From NCBI GenBank assembly GCA_017881145.1, contig JADGRG010000139.1, positions 1-7,609 on the forward strand: a stretch of DNA of 7,609 bases, read 5' to 3'. This DNA is from Sandaracinaceae bacterium. Lineage in GTDB: Bacteria; Myxococcota_A; Polyangia; Polyangiales; JAFGIB01. Below the pieces are notes generated by a model, which saw only the letters and a list, made by a program, of their open reading frames with translations, was not told the origin of the DNA and did no database searches. A program made the translations under genes and the position numbers. Shown here in pieces: positions 1-5,967 of this stretch (the first letter of the stretch is position 1; every line of letters begins with the position of its first letter).

Positions 1-706
1 CCTGTGTGAGCGCGTCGCTCGCGGCGTGCGCTAACACTCCGACGCCGTCTTGGGAGTGCAGGCCTTTGCCGACGATGATGAGTAGGCTGCGGGCGCCTTG
101 GCGGTGGGCTTTGCGGACGAAGTTGTTGATCTCTTGGGTTACCTCGGCGGCGCGTTTGCCGTGCAGGTCGAGCTTGGCTTCGGGGGAGAAGCCTTTGCTG
201 GCGAGGCGAGTCAGCAGCTTCGGGGAGGCGTCGGAGCGCAGGCCGTGCACGAAGTTCTCGTCGCGCTGCACGCTGAAGCGCACGCCACCTGCGACCAGCG
301 CGGCGAGTCGGGCGCGGGCTGCGGCGTCGTCGACGCGAGCCTGCGATACAACGTCGGCACGCGACGAGGGCGCGGGGGCGACGGGTTGAGCGAGGGGTTT
401 CTTGGCGCGCAGCGGACGAGCACCGGCGTAGGCATCGTTCAGCATGCGGAGCTCGGAGGTGCCGAGCGGGCGCGTTTCGGCGGCGGGTTTGGCCGGGCGC
501 GCGGTGACCCGAAGCAGAGGCTCAGGCTCGGGAGGTGGCAGGGTGCGCGGTGAGAAGGCCTTGCGGCCCTTCGTCGCTGGCGCCGGTGCAACGCCGGCCT
601 TCTTGAGCAGCTCACCCAGGTGCGTGCCCACTTTGGGGGGTGGCGGTGGTGCAGGTTGTGCCTGCTCTGCGCTCTTCTTCGCTGACTTCTTGCTCTTGCG
701 ACTCAT
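1..706 (-). CDS. Smr-domain protein (partial, C-terminus beyond window)
   Basis: Reading the minus strand from the ATG at 706-704 gives 235 codons open to the window edge, so the C-terminal end is missing. The N-terminus is basic (MSRKSKKSAKKS) and is followed by a Pro/Ala-rich, probably disordered stretch to about residue 130. The Smr domain starts near residue 175: the DLHG motif is at residues 180-183, followed by a helix and the strand-turn IIVGKG (GKG at 213-215), then HSQDG. These are the hallmarks of the Smr fold found at the C-terminus of MutS2 and in stand-alone SmrA/SmrB/YdaL-like proteins, where it acts as a nucleic-acid nuclease or binding module in DNA processing or ribosome rescue. 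There is no MutS2 ATPase part here, so this is a stand-alone Smr protein whose substrate cannot be told. The start is supported by a GGAGAGGG ribosome site six bases upstream. It is divergent from the FHA-CpaF gene. Confidence 0.88.
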   Translation of the reverse strand, partial: MSRKSKKSAKKSAEQAQPAPPPPPKVGTHLGELLKKAGVAPAPATKGRKAFSPRTLPPPEPEPLLRVTARPAKPAAETRPLGTSELRMLNDAYAGARPLRAKKPLAQPVAPAPSSRADVVSQARVDDAAARARLAALVAGGVRFSVQRDENFVHGLRSDASPKLLTRLASKGFSPEAKLDLHGKRAAEVTQEINNFVRKAHRQGARSLLIIVGKGLHSQDGVGVLAHAASDALTQ

Positions 707-712
707 CGCTGA

Positions 713-720
713 CCCTCTCC
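713..720 (-). promoter_or_regulatory. Shine-Dalgarno of the Smr gene
   Basis: On the minus strand this reads GGAGAGGG and ends six bases before the ATG at 706. It is the strongest ribosome binding site in the window and fixes the start of the Smr gene. Confidence 0.75.
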
Positions 721-841
721 ACTGGGATCCTACACCGAGAGTGTTTCTGGTTCCGGCAAACCTGGAACGAGGGCCGAACCTGGGACGCCAACGCTGCCTG
801 GAAGCGCTCCGGGTTTTGCGCGCGTAGACGCTCGGCGGATC

Positions 842-871
842 TTGACCGCGGGCGCTTGTCGCCTGTTCAAT
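842..871 (+). promoter_or_regulatory. Candidate sigma70-type promoter for the FHA-CpaF gene
   Basis: TTGACC at 842-847 matches five of six bases of the -35 consensus. TTCAAT at 866-871 matches four of six of the -10 consensus, with an 18-base spacer. Transcription would start around 877-880, essentially at the GTG start codon at 880, which would leave little or no leader. This is a pattern match only, and GC-rich genomes often use poorly matching promoters. Confidence 0.3.
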
Positions 872-879
872 GGGCGCCG

Positions 880-2973
880 GTGTTCTGCATTGTCATCACT
901 GAGAAGGGCGGCGCGCAGCGCCAGCTCGACTTCGAAGGTCCAGAGGTCAGCGTCGGTCGCCTCGAAGACAACGACGTCTGTCTGCCCAAGAGCAACGTCT
1001 CGAAGCACCACGCGCGGCTCATCTACAAGGACGACCGCTACGTGCTGGTCGACCAGAAGAGCACCAACGGCACCTACGTCAACGGCCGGCGCATCTCTTC
1101 GCCGATGGTCGTGCGCAAGGGCGACAAGATCTACATCGGCGATTTCATCCTCACGCTGGCCGGTGCAGACGGCCTGAACGAAAGCCACACTGGTCGTGTC
1201 TCTGGTGTGTCGCAAGCGCCGAGCAGCCTCGAGGCCTCGCAGATCCGCCCCTCGCGCGCGCCGGTGCCCTACATCCCCGAGCACCCGCCAGTCACCGAGG
1301 CGTCTTCCTCCCTGACCGAGCCGCCTTCGCGTGCACCGTCGATGCCTGCGCCGGCCGCGCCGCGGCTCGCGCCAACACCGTTGCCCAACGCTGCGCCCAG
1401 CGATGAGGCAATGCCGGAGCCCGCGTCGCTGCGTCCGCCACCACCGCCGCGCGAAACCGTGCGCGAAGTGGGGCTGACCATTCCGCCGCCACCACCACCA
1501 CCACCACCTCCGGAGCGCGACGCAGGCCGCACGGTTCCGCCACCGCCACCGCCACCGCCACCGCCACCGCCACCGCCACCGCCGGAGCGCCCCGCCGTGG
1601 CGTCGCCCGCACCCAGCGTGCCACCGCCTCCACCGCCGGAACGTGCGGTCCAGGTGGCAGCGCCGAGCGTACCGCCTCCTCCACCACCGCGCGTCGCACT
1701 GCCAGCGCGCGAGCGTCCGCTGCGTTCCAGCCAAAAGAGCATCCCTCCCTGGGCCGACGATCCTGCCGCTTCGCACGGTGGGCACACTTCGCCGGCAGCG
1801 CTCGCTCCCTCGGTGCGACTGCAAGCAGCACTCGGCATGTTGATGGAGCGGCTGGCCACGCAGATGAATGTGGCAAGCGCGCAGGAAGGGCCCTTCCCTT
1901 CCGAGCGCGAGCCGGTGCTTTCGCGTCTGATCGACGAGCTCGCCGACGAAGGCGCAATCGGCCCCGATCTCGATCGGCGTTTCCTGCGCGATGCCGCGGT
2001 GAGCGAAGCCGTGGGCCTGGGCCCGCTGGATCGCTTGCTCGCCAATCGTTCGGTGCGCGAGGTCGTGGTCGACGGTCCGGCGCGCATTCTGGCTGACCTG
2101 GGTGGCGGTCTTTCACCGGTGTCGTCGTTCTTCTCCGGTGCCGAAGCAGTGCTGACCGTGGCTCGCAGGCTGATGCAGCGCGGTGGCCACGCGCTCGACC
2201 TGAACGCGCCGATTCAAGAAGCCCAGCTGCCTGGCGGTGGGCACGTGCAGCTCCTCTTGCCACCGCTTTCGCCGAAGGGGCCGCTGATCACGCTGCGTTG
2301 TCCGCCGCGCGGTCGCAGCTCGGCCGAGAGCATGGTGACCGACGGGCTGCTCTCGACCGACATGCTCGCGCTCTTGCGCGCCGCGGTGCAGAGCCACCAG
2401 AACATCCTGGTGCTCGGGCCGCTGGGCTCGGGTGTGAGCACGTTGCTGGCTGCGCTGATCGGCCTAGCGCCGGATCACGAGCGTGTGGTGACGATCGAAG
2501 ACACCCCGAGCGTGAGCCTCACGCATCCTCAGGCAATACCCTTGAACCGCAGCGCGGCGCGCGGCCTCACGCTCGGCGAGCTACTCAAGAGCGCTTCGCG
2601 CCTGCGCTACGACCGGCTAGTGATCGACGAGGTCCGCCCCGAGGATGCGCTGGCCGCCCTGACCACCGCATCGTCCGCGACCGGCGTCTTGCTGGGGATC
2701 CACGCGCCCGGCCCGAGTGCGGCGCTCACCCAGCTCGAGCTCTTCGCGCAGGCCACGCTGGGCGGCGCACGCACCTCGCTCGGGTCGCTCTTGGCCAGCG
2801 CCGTGCAAGTGTTGGTGCACGTGGCAGCCGGCAAGGACGGCAGCCGGCGCATCCAGAGCATCTCGGAAGTCCTGGGCGCGCACGACGACACGCTCGATGT
2901 GCGAGTGCTCTACCGCAACGAATCAGGCAACTTCCGCCCCAGCGAGCATCGCGCGAGTTTCCTCGGCAGCTGA
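880..2973 (+). CDS. FHA domain - polyproline linker - CpaF-like (T2SS/T4SS family) ATPase with degenerate Walker A
   Basis: The protein is 697 residues from GTG 880. That start gives MFCIVITEKGG, a typical beginning for FHA-CpaF proteins, but no good Shine-Dalgarno precedes it; TTG 856 is an alternative. The FHA domain spans residues 1-97 and has all phosphothreonine-binding signatures: GR at 26-27, S41 and H44 (SxxH), N63-G64 and N68-G69. A Pro/Ala/Ser linker of about 215 residues follows, with proline runs of 10, 16, 6 and 6. The CpaF-like domain starts near 314. Its Asp box IED is at 539-541, its Walker B-like VIDEVR includes D583 and E584, and its His-box histidine is H608. The Walker A motif at 513-521 reads GPLGSGVST, with V519 where the nucleotide-binding lysine should be. 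Family members power Tad/Flp pilus or secretion machines, but no other Tad or secretion genes are visible here. I infer a regulatory or scaffold role, possibly as a pseudo-ATPase. The fbp gene follows after 81 bases. Confidence 0.9.
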   Translation: MFCIVITEKGGAQRQLDFEGPEVSVGRLEDNDVCLPKSNVSKHHARLIYKDDRYVLVDQKSTNGTYVNGRRISSPMVVRKGDKIYIGDFILTLAGADGLNESHTGRVSGVSQAPSSLEASQIRPSRAPVPYIPEHPPVTEASSSLTEPPSRAPSMPAPAAPRLAPTPLPNAAPSDEAMPEPASLRPPPPPRETVREVGLTIPPPPPPPPPPERDAGRTVPPPPPPPPPPPPPPPPERPAVASPAPSVPPPPPPERAVQVAAPSVPPPPPPRVALPARERPLRSSQKSIPPWADDPAASHGGHTSPAALAPSVRLQAALGMLMERLATQMNVASAQEGPFPSEREPVLSRLIDELADEGAIGPDLDRRFLRDAAVSEAVGLGPLDRLLANRSVREVVVDGPARILADLGGGLSPVSSFFSGAEAVLTVARRLMQRGGHALDLNAPIQEAQLPGGGHVQLLLPPLSPKGPLITLRCPPRGRSSAESMVTDGLLSTDMLALLRAAVQSHQNILVLGPLGSGVSTLLAALIGLAPDHERVVTIEDTPSVSLTHPQAIPLNRSAARGLTLGELLKSASRLRYDRLVIDEVRPEDALAALTTASSATGVLLGIHAPGPSAALTQLELFAQATLGGARTSLGSLLASAVQVLVHVAAGKDGSRRIQSISEVLGAHDDTLDVRVLYRNESGNFRPSEHRASFLGS
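1483..1689 (+). repeat. Polyproline-coding low-complexity region with CCGCCA hexanucleotide tandem repeat
   Basis: Four proline runs lie inside the FHA-CpaF gene: 10 prolines at 1483-1512, 16 at 1537-1584, 6 at 1621-1638 and 6 at 1672-1689. The second run is built from CCGCCA repeated seven and a half times (1537-1581), and the first contains six consecutive CCA codons (1489-1506). Because the units are multiples of three, slippage would change linker length without breaking the frame. Confidence 0.95.
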
Positions 2974-3005
2974 ACTTTGGTAGAGCATGCGGCCGGCGGC
3001 GCGCA

Positions 3006-3024
3006 GCGCTGGAAAGAGCAGCGC
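3006..3024. other. GC-rich hairpin in the FHA-CpaF / fbp intergenic gap
   Basis: GCGCTG (3006-3011) and CAGCGC (3019-3024) form a six-base-pair GC stem around a seven-base loop. No T-tract follows, so it is not a standard intrinsic terminator. It could attenuate or separate expression of the two genes, or it may be chance in GC-rich DNA. The rest of the 81-base gap shows only the fbp ribosome site. Confidence 0.3.
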
Positions 3025-3043
3025 GCAACACCTGGCAGAGAGC

Positions 3044-3048
3044 AGAGG
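3044..3048 (+). promoter_or_regulatory. Shine-Dalgarno of fbp
   Basis: AGAGG ends six bases before the ATG at 3055. It supports that start over the upstream in-frame TTG at 2977. Confidence 0.6.
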
Positions 3049-3054
3049 TCCCGC

Positions 3055-4071
3055 ATGGACAACACCAACCAATCCGAATACGGCTGGACTCTCGAGCGCT
3101 TCATCCTGGAGCGCCAGCGCGAGATCCCGGGCGCGACCGGCGAGTTTACGCAGCTCTTCCAGCAGATCGCGCTGGCCGGCAAGATCATCGCCAGCCGCGT
3201 GAACCAGGCCGGCCTGGCCGGTCTCTTGGGCCACACCGGCAAGACCAACGTGCAGGGCGAGGTCGTCCAGAAGCTGGATGTGTTCTCCAACCAAACGCTG
3301 ATCCACTGTCTGGAAGCCGGCGGGCAGGTCTGCCTGATGGCGAGCGAAGAGGTGGACGATCCGATCCCCATCCCGACCCGCTATCCGAAGGGCCGCTACG
3401 TGCTGGCGTTCGATCCGCTGGACGGCTCCAGCAACATCGACGTGAACATCTCCATCGGCACGATCTTCTCCGTGCACAAGCGTGTCAGCACCGGCAACGA
3501 ACCCTCGCTCGGCGATTGTCTGCAGCCGGGTCGCACGCAGGTGGCAGCGGGTTACATCGTCTACGGCTCGTCAACCATGTTCGTGTTCACCAGCGGCGAC
3601 GGCGTGCACGGCTTCACGCTCGACCCCTCGGTCGGCGAGTTCTTCTTGTCACATCCGGACATCACCCTGCCCGAGCGCGGCAAGATCTACTCCGTCAACG
3701 AAGGCAACGAAGCGGTCTGGGACGAGGGCGTGCGCGACTGGGTACGCTGGCTGAAGACGCCTGACAAGGCGGCCGGCAAACCTTATAGCAGCCGTTACGT
3801 CGGCACGCTGGTGGCCGACTTCCACCGCACCCTGCTCAAGGGCGGTGTGTTCGCCTACCCGGCCGACAAGAAGAACCAGAGCGGCAAGCTACGCCTGCTC
3901 TACGAAGCCGCGCCCATGGCCATGATCGTGGAGCAGGCCGGCGGAGCAGCCTCGACTGGCACGGGACCGATCCTCGACGTCGTGCCCACCCACCTGCACC
4001 AACGCGTGCCTCTCTACATCGGCAGCCGCGGCGACGTACAAGATGCGATAGACCGTATCCACAAGAGCTGA
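3055..4071 (+). CDS. fbp: Fructose-1,6-bisphosphatase, class I
   Basis: This enzyme hydrolyses fructose-1,6-bisphosphate to fructose-6-phosphate and phosphate, the committed gluconeogenic step, in the cytoplasm with Mg2+. The 338-residue length is normal for class I FBPase. Metal and active-site motifs are intact: SEE with E98-E99, FDPLDGSS with D120, D123 and S125-S126, and GKLRLLYE with K278, Y283 and E284 (equivalents of pig Glu97, Asp118, Asp121, Lys274 and Glu280). The N-terminal ATGEFTQL segment (T28-T32) and R114-Y115 match the AMP-site segments of the mammalian enzyme, with Arg in place of Lys112 and Lys in place of Arg140, so allosteric AMP inhibition is plausible but not shown. The start at 3055 is chosen for its AGAGG ribosome site and the family N-terminus. 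It lies 81 bases after the FHA-CpaF gene on the same strand, so co-transcription is possible. It converges with the Kelch lipoprotein gene. Confidence 0.97.
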   Translation: MDNTNQSEYGWTLERFILERQREIPGATGEFTQLFQQIALAGKIIASRVNQAGLAGLLGHTGKTNVQGEVVQKLDVFSNQTLIHCLEAGGQVCLMASEEVDDPIPIPTRYPKGRYVLAFDPLDGSSNIDVNISIGTIFSVHKRVSTGNEPSLGDCLQPGRTQVAAGYIVYGSSTMFVFTSGDGVHGFTLDPSVGEFFLSHPDITLPERGKIYSVNEGNEAVWDEGVRDWVRWLKTPDKAAGKPYSSRYVGTLVADFHRTLLKGGVFAYPADKKNQSGKLRLLYEAAPMAMIVEQAGGAASTGTGPILDVVPTHLHQRVPLYIGSRGDVQDAIDRIHKS

Positions 4072-4124
4072 AGCGACGAAGCTTGCCGGAGCTCGCAAAC
4101 CAGAGGGGGTCCAGGCGTCTCTGT
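4072..4124. other. Convergent intergenic gap between fbp and the Kelch lipoprotein gene
   Basis: These 53 bases separate two convergent stop codons, where a bidirectional terminator would be expected. I see only a four-base inverted pair (TTGC/GCAA) flanking GAGCTC and no T-tract on either strand, so no intrinsic terminator is called. Confidence 0.5.
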
Positions 4125-5948
4125 TTAGAGCCGCGTCACGACGAACCTCCGCACCAGCGTGCCTTGTGCGGCCTGCACCGCCACACGCAGCGCTCCATCG
4201 GGAGCTGTCACGCTGCACAAGGCATCACCGGCGCTGGAGTGAAGCAGCAAGCTCTTGCCCCGACGCGTCACCACCAAAGCCATCTTGCCCGGCAACGCGC
4301 GCGTGCAGCCCGGCGCGCGAAGCTCAGCTGCGCCTAGCGACACCGCGACGCTTTGGTTCGACGCAGAGAGCAAGAGCAGCGAGGCAGCGCCGTCGACTTC
4401 GAGCTCCACGCGGACATCCGCGAAGCGCAGGTCGGCGAGGTCGATGCGCGCGCCCTCGACCAAGCTCGTCCAGCCGTCTGCAGCCAGCTGCCAATGTTGC
4501 GGTGCATCGAGAGCCAGCTTCGCTCTGCCCTCAGTCAGGAGATTGCCGCTGGGGCTTTCGTAGACCGTGCTGGAGTCTTCACGACGCAGCGCTGCGCCAA
4601 ACCCATCCAGCTCGATCAGCGAGCCGTCGAGCAAGAGCAGCAGCGCATCCGCCACGCGGGTCGCCTCACGCGAAACCAGCGTCGCTGTGCTGGGATCGAT
4701 GACGAACGCACGTTGCGCGATCATCGCCACGGGATCGCGAGCCGTGACGAAGAGTCGCCCGTCCCGCAGCGTGACCATGCGCAGATCTTCGAGACCACTT
4801 GGCGCCTGCGACGCGAAATCGAGTGGTATGCTGACGCTCTCGAAATCGCTGCCCGTCGGCAGGAGCAACACCAACTCGCAGCCAAGAGCTGCACCCGTGT
4901 CGCAGCCAAGAGCGGCAAGCCGACCACCTGGCAAGGCGCAGATCACGAGGTCGGCGTGCCCAGGCAGCTCGACGGCCAGTTTCGTGAACGCGCGCGCCTT
5001 CGCATCGAAGCGCTCCAGGCTCGTCACGACGTCACCGTTGCTGTCCCGACCGCCGACCACCAAGACCTCGCCCGAGTCCAGCACCAACACACTTGGCTCG
5101 ATACGCCCGACACCGAGGCCTGCGCTCTCGGTCACCGCGTTGCGTTCGCCGCTGGCCACGTTCAAGAGCTCCGCGCTGCGCAGCGGCTCGCCGGAAGGCT
5201 CGCTACGACCGCCGACCAAGAGCACGCGACCATCCGGCAAGAGCGCGGCTCCGTGTTGCATGCGCGGTCCGGTCAGCAGCTTATGGCTGCGCTCGATCTG
5301 AAACGTGAACGAGGTCGGATCGAAGATCTCGTAGGTCTCCTGGGCCGTGCCCGCAGCGTCTGCGCTACCGCCCGCCACTACCACCACGTCGCCTGCCAGC
5401 GTGGCCGAGGCATGCGCGCGCCGTAGCAACATGCCGTCGGGAACCTGCTGCAGGAGGTCTTGGCCCGCTGGCAACACCAGCGCTGCGCTGCGTGCGCCGC
5501 CGCTACCGTCTTCTCCGCCGGCGATGAGCAGTCCTCCGCCCGGCAAGGCCGCGAGCGCTGCACCCGGCAGTGCCGCCGCCAGCGGATCTGAGAGCAGGCA
5601 GGCGTGGGCAAGTGGCAGAAGCAGTACGTCGCGGCTGGGTGCGGCGGTCTCGAGCGAAAGCACTCCCACGGCTTTGCTCTCGCCGCCGAAGCTCGCCTCG
5701 AAAGAGAGCTCGCGCGTCCGCAGCGGAAAGGTGTCGAGCGAAAGGCTGCCGCGGGCGGGATTCACCGAAATGCTCTGGCTCGGGAAATCGCCGAGCGCGC
5801 GCACCGCAAGCGCAGAAGCCGAACCGAGACTGCAGGTCGAAAGCTGATGCACTGCGATCGGCAGCCTCGAGACGATCGGATCGGGCGTGCATCCCAGGAG
5901 CGGCCAGAGCGCCACCCCGAGGAGCGCTGGTTTCAGCATCGCACGCAT
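4125..5948 (-). CDS. Kelch-repeat lipoprotein (seven-repeat beta-propeller plus C-terminal beta domain)
   Basis: The product is 607 residues. A lipoprotein signal peptide is clear: MRAMLKPALLGVALWPLLGC, with lipobox LLGC and predicted lipidated C20. The residue after the Cys is Thr, not Asp. Residues 21-125 form a beta-rich N-terminal part. Seven Kelch/galactose-oxidase-like repeats follow, each with a core similar to LPDGRVLLVGG, starting near residues 135, 184, 237, 290, 339, 394 and 439. Spacing is 45-55 residues. The first four are canonical (ending GG) and the last three degenerate, which fits a seven-bladed propeller. The C-terminal part (about 470-607) is beta-rich with a concanavalin/LamG-like look (inference); C548 and C578 could form a disulfide. 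The likely role is an envelope-anchored binding protein; the ligand is unknown. ATG 5939 (M4) is an alternative start. Neither start has a strong Shine-Dalgarno. It is divergent from the kinase gene with a 19-base gap. Confidence 0.87.
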   Translation of the reverse strand: MRAMLKPALLGVALWPLLGCTPDPIVSRLPIAVHQLSTCSLGSASALAVRALGDFPSQSISVNPARGSLSLDTFPLRTRELSFEASFGGESKAVGVLSLETAAPSRDVLLLPLAHACLLSDPLAAALPGAALAALPGGGLLIAGGEDGSGGARSAALVLPAGQDLLQQVPDGMLLRRAHASATLAGDVVVVAGGSADAAGTAQETYEIFDPTSFTFQIERSHKLLTGPRMQHGAALLPDGRVLLVGGRSEPSGEPLRSAELLNVASGERNAVTESAGLGVGRIEPSVLVLDSGEVLVVGGRDSNGDVVTSLERFDAKARAFTKLAVELPGHADLVICALPGGRLAALGCDTGAALGCELVLLLPTGSDFESVSIPLDFASQAPSGLEDLRMVTLRDGRLFVTARDPVAMIAQRAFVIDPSTATLVSREATRVADALLLLLDGSLIELDGFGAALRREDSSTVYESPSGNLLTEGRAKLALDAPQHWQLAADGWTSLVEGARIDLADLRFADVRVELEVDGAASLLLLSASNQSVAVSLGAAELRAPGCTRALPGKMALVVTRRGKSLLLHSSAGDALCSVTAPDGALRVAVQAAQGTLVRRFVVTRL

Positions 5949-5957
5949 CCGCTATGC
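5936..5957. promoter_or_regulatory. Imperfect palindrome across the divergent Kelch/kinase start region
   Basis: The arms GCATcGC (5936-5942) and GCtATGC (5951-5957) are inverted repeats with one mismatch around an eight-base centre. The dyad covers the Kelch gene start and lies 10 bases before the kinase ATG. It overlaps TATGCT (5953-5958), a possible -10 element for the kinase gene that would place transcription start almost at the ATG. It may be an operator shared by both genes, or chance. Confidence 0.25.
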
Positions 5958-5967
5958 TTTCTCACGA

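Larger units (their letters stand above)
707..879. other. Divergent intergenic region between the Smr and FHA-CpaF genes
   Basis: This 173-base gap lies between two divergent genes and should hold both promoters. Visible items are the Smr Shine-Dalgarno at its left end, a near-perfect 10-base direct repeat (AACCTGGAAC at 759-768 and AACCTGGGAC at 777-786, 18 bases apart), a short inverted pair GTTCC/GGAAC (750-754 and 764-768), and a sigma70-like pair at 842-871 pointing at the FHA gene. The reading frame of the FHA protein stays open leftwards through this gap to an ATG at 640. The implied extra 80 residues are not FHA-like and overlap the Smr gene antisense, so I treat the gap as non-coding. 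Confidence 0.6.

Noticed and set aside
98..553. Plus-strand open frame of 151 codons over the Smr gene
   Set aside because: The minus strand encodes a clear Smr domain with a good ribosome site. The plus-strand product is Gly/Ala/Arg-rich shadow sequence.
640..879. N-terminal extension of the FHA-CpaF protein from the ATG at 640
   Set aside because: It would overlap the Smr gene antisense by 67 bases, the extra residues are not conserved-looking, and MFCIVITEKGG from GTG 880 is the expected FHA-CpaF beginning.
1483..1584. The tandem hexamer array considered as a CRISPR or intergenic satellite
   Set aside because: It has no spacers, lies wholly within a coding frame and encodes prolines.
1269..2087. 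Minus-strand frames encoding long glycine or Trp/Arg runs opposite the polyproline region
   Set aside because: These are the reverse complement of the CCGCCA/CCA repeats inside a supported gene, not a glycine-rich protein gene.
2977..3054. 26-residue extension of fructose-bisphosphatase from TTG 2977
   Set aside because: The ATG at 3055 has an AGAGG ribosome site and gives the normal family length and N-terminus.
2298..3764. A 488-codon open frame on the plus strand crossing the end of the FHA-CpaF gene, the gap and most of fbp
   Set aside because: It lies in another frame over two well-supported genes, and its translation is Arg/Ala/His-rich low-complexity sequence, typical of shadow frames in GC-rich DNA.
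4353..5426. A 357-codon plus-strand open frame antisense to the Kelch lipoprotein gene
   Set aside because: The opposite strand has a signal peptide, lipobox and seven Kelch repeats. This frame gives Arg/Gln/His-rich sequence with no recognisable domain.
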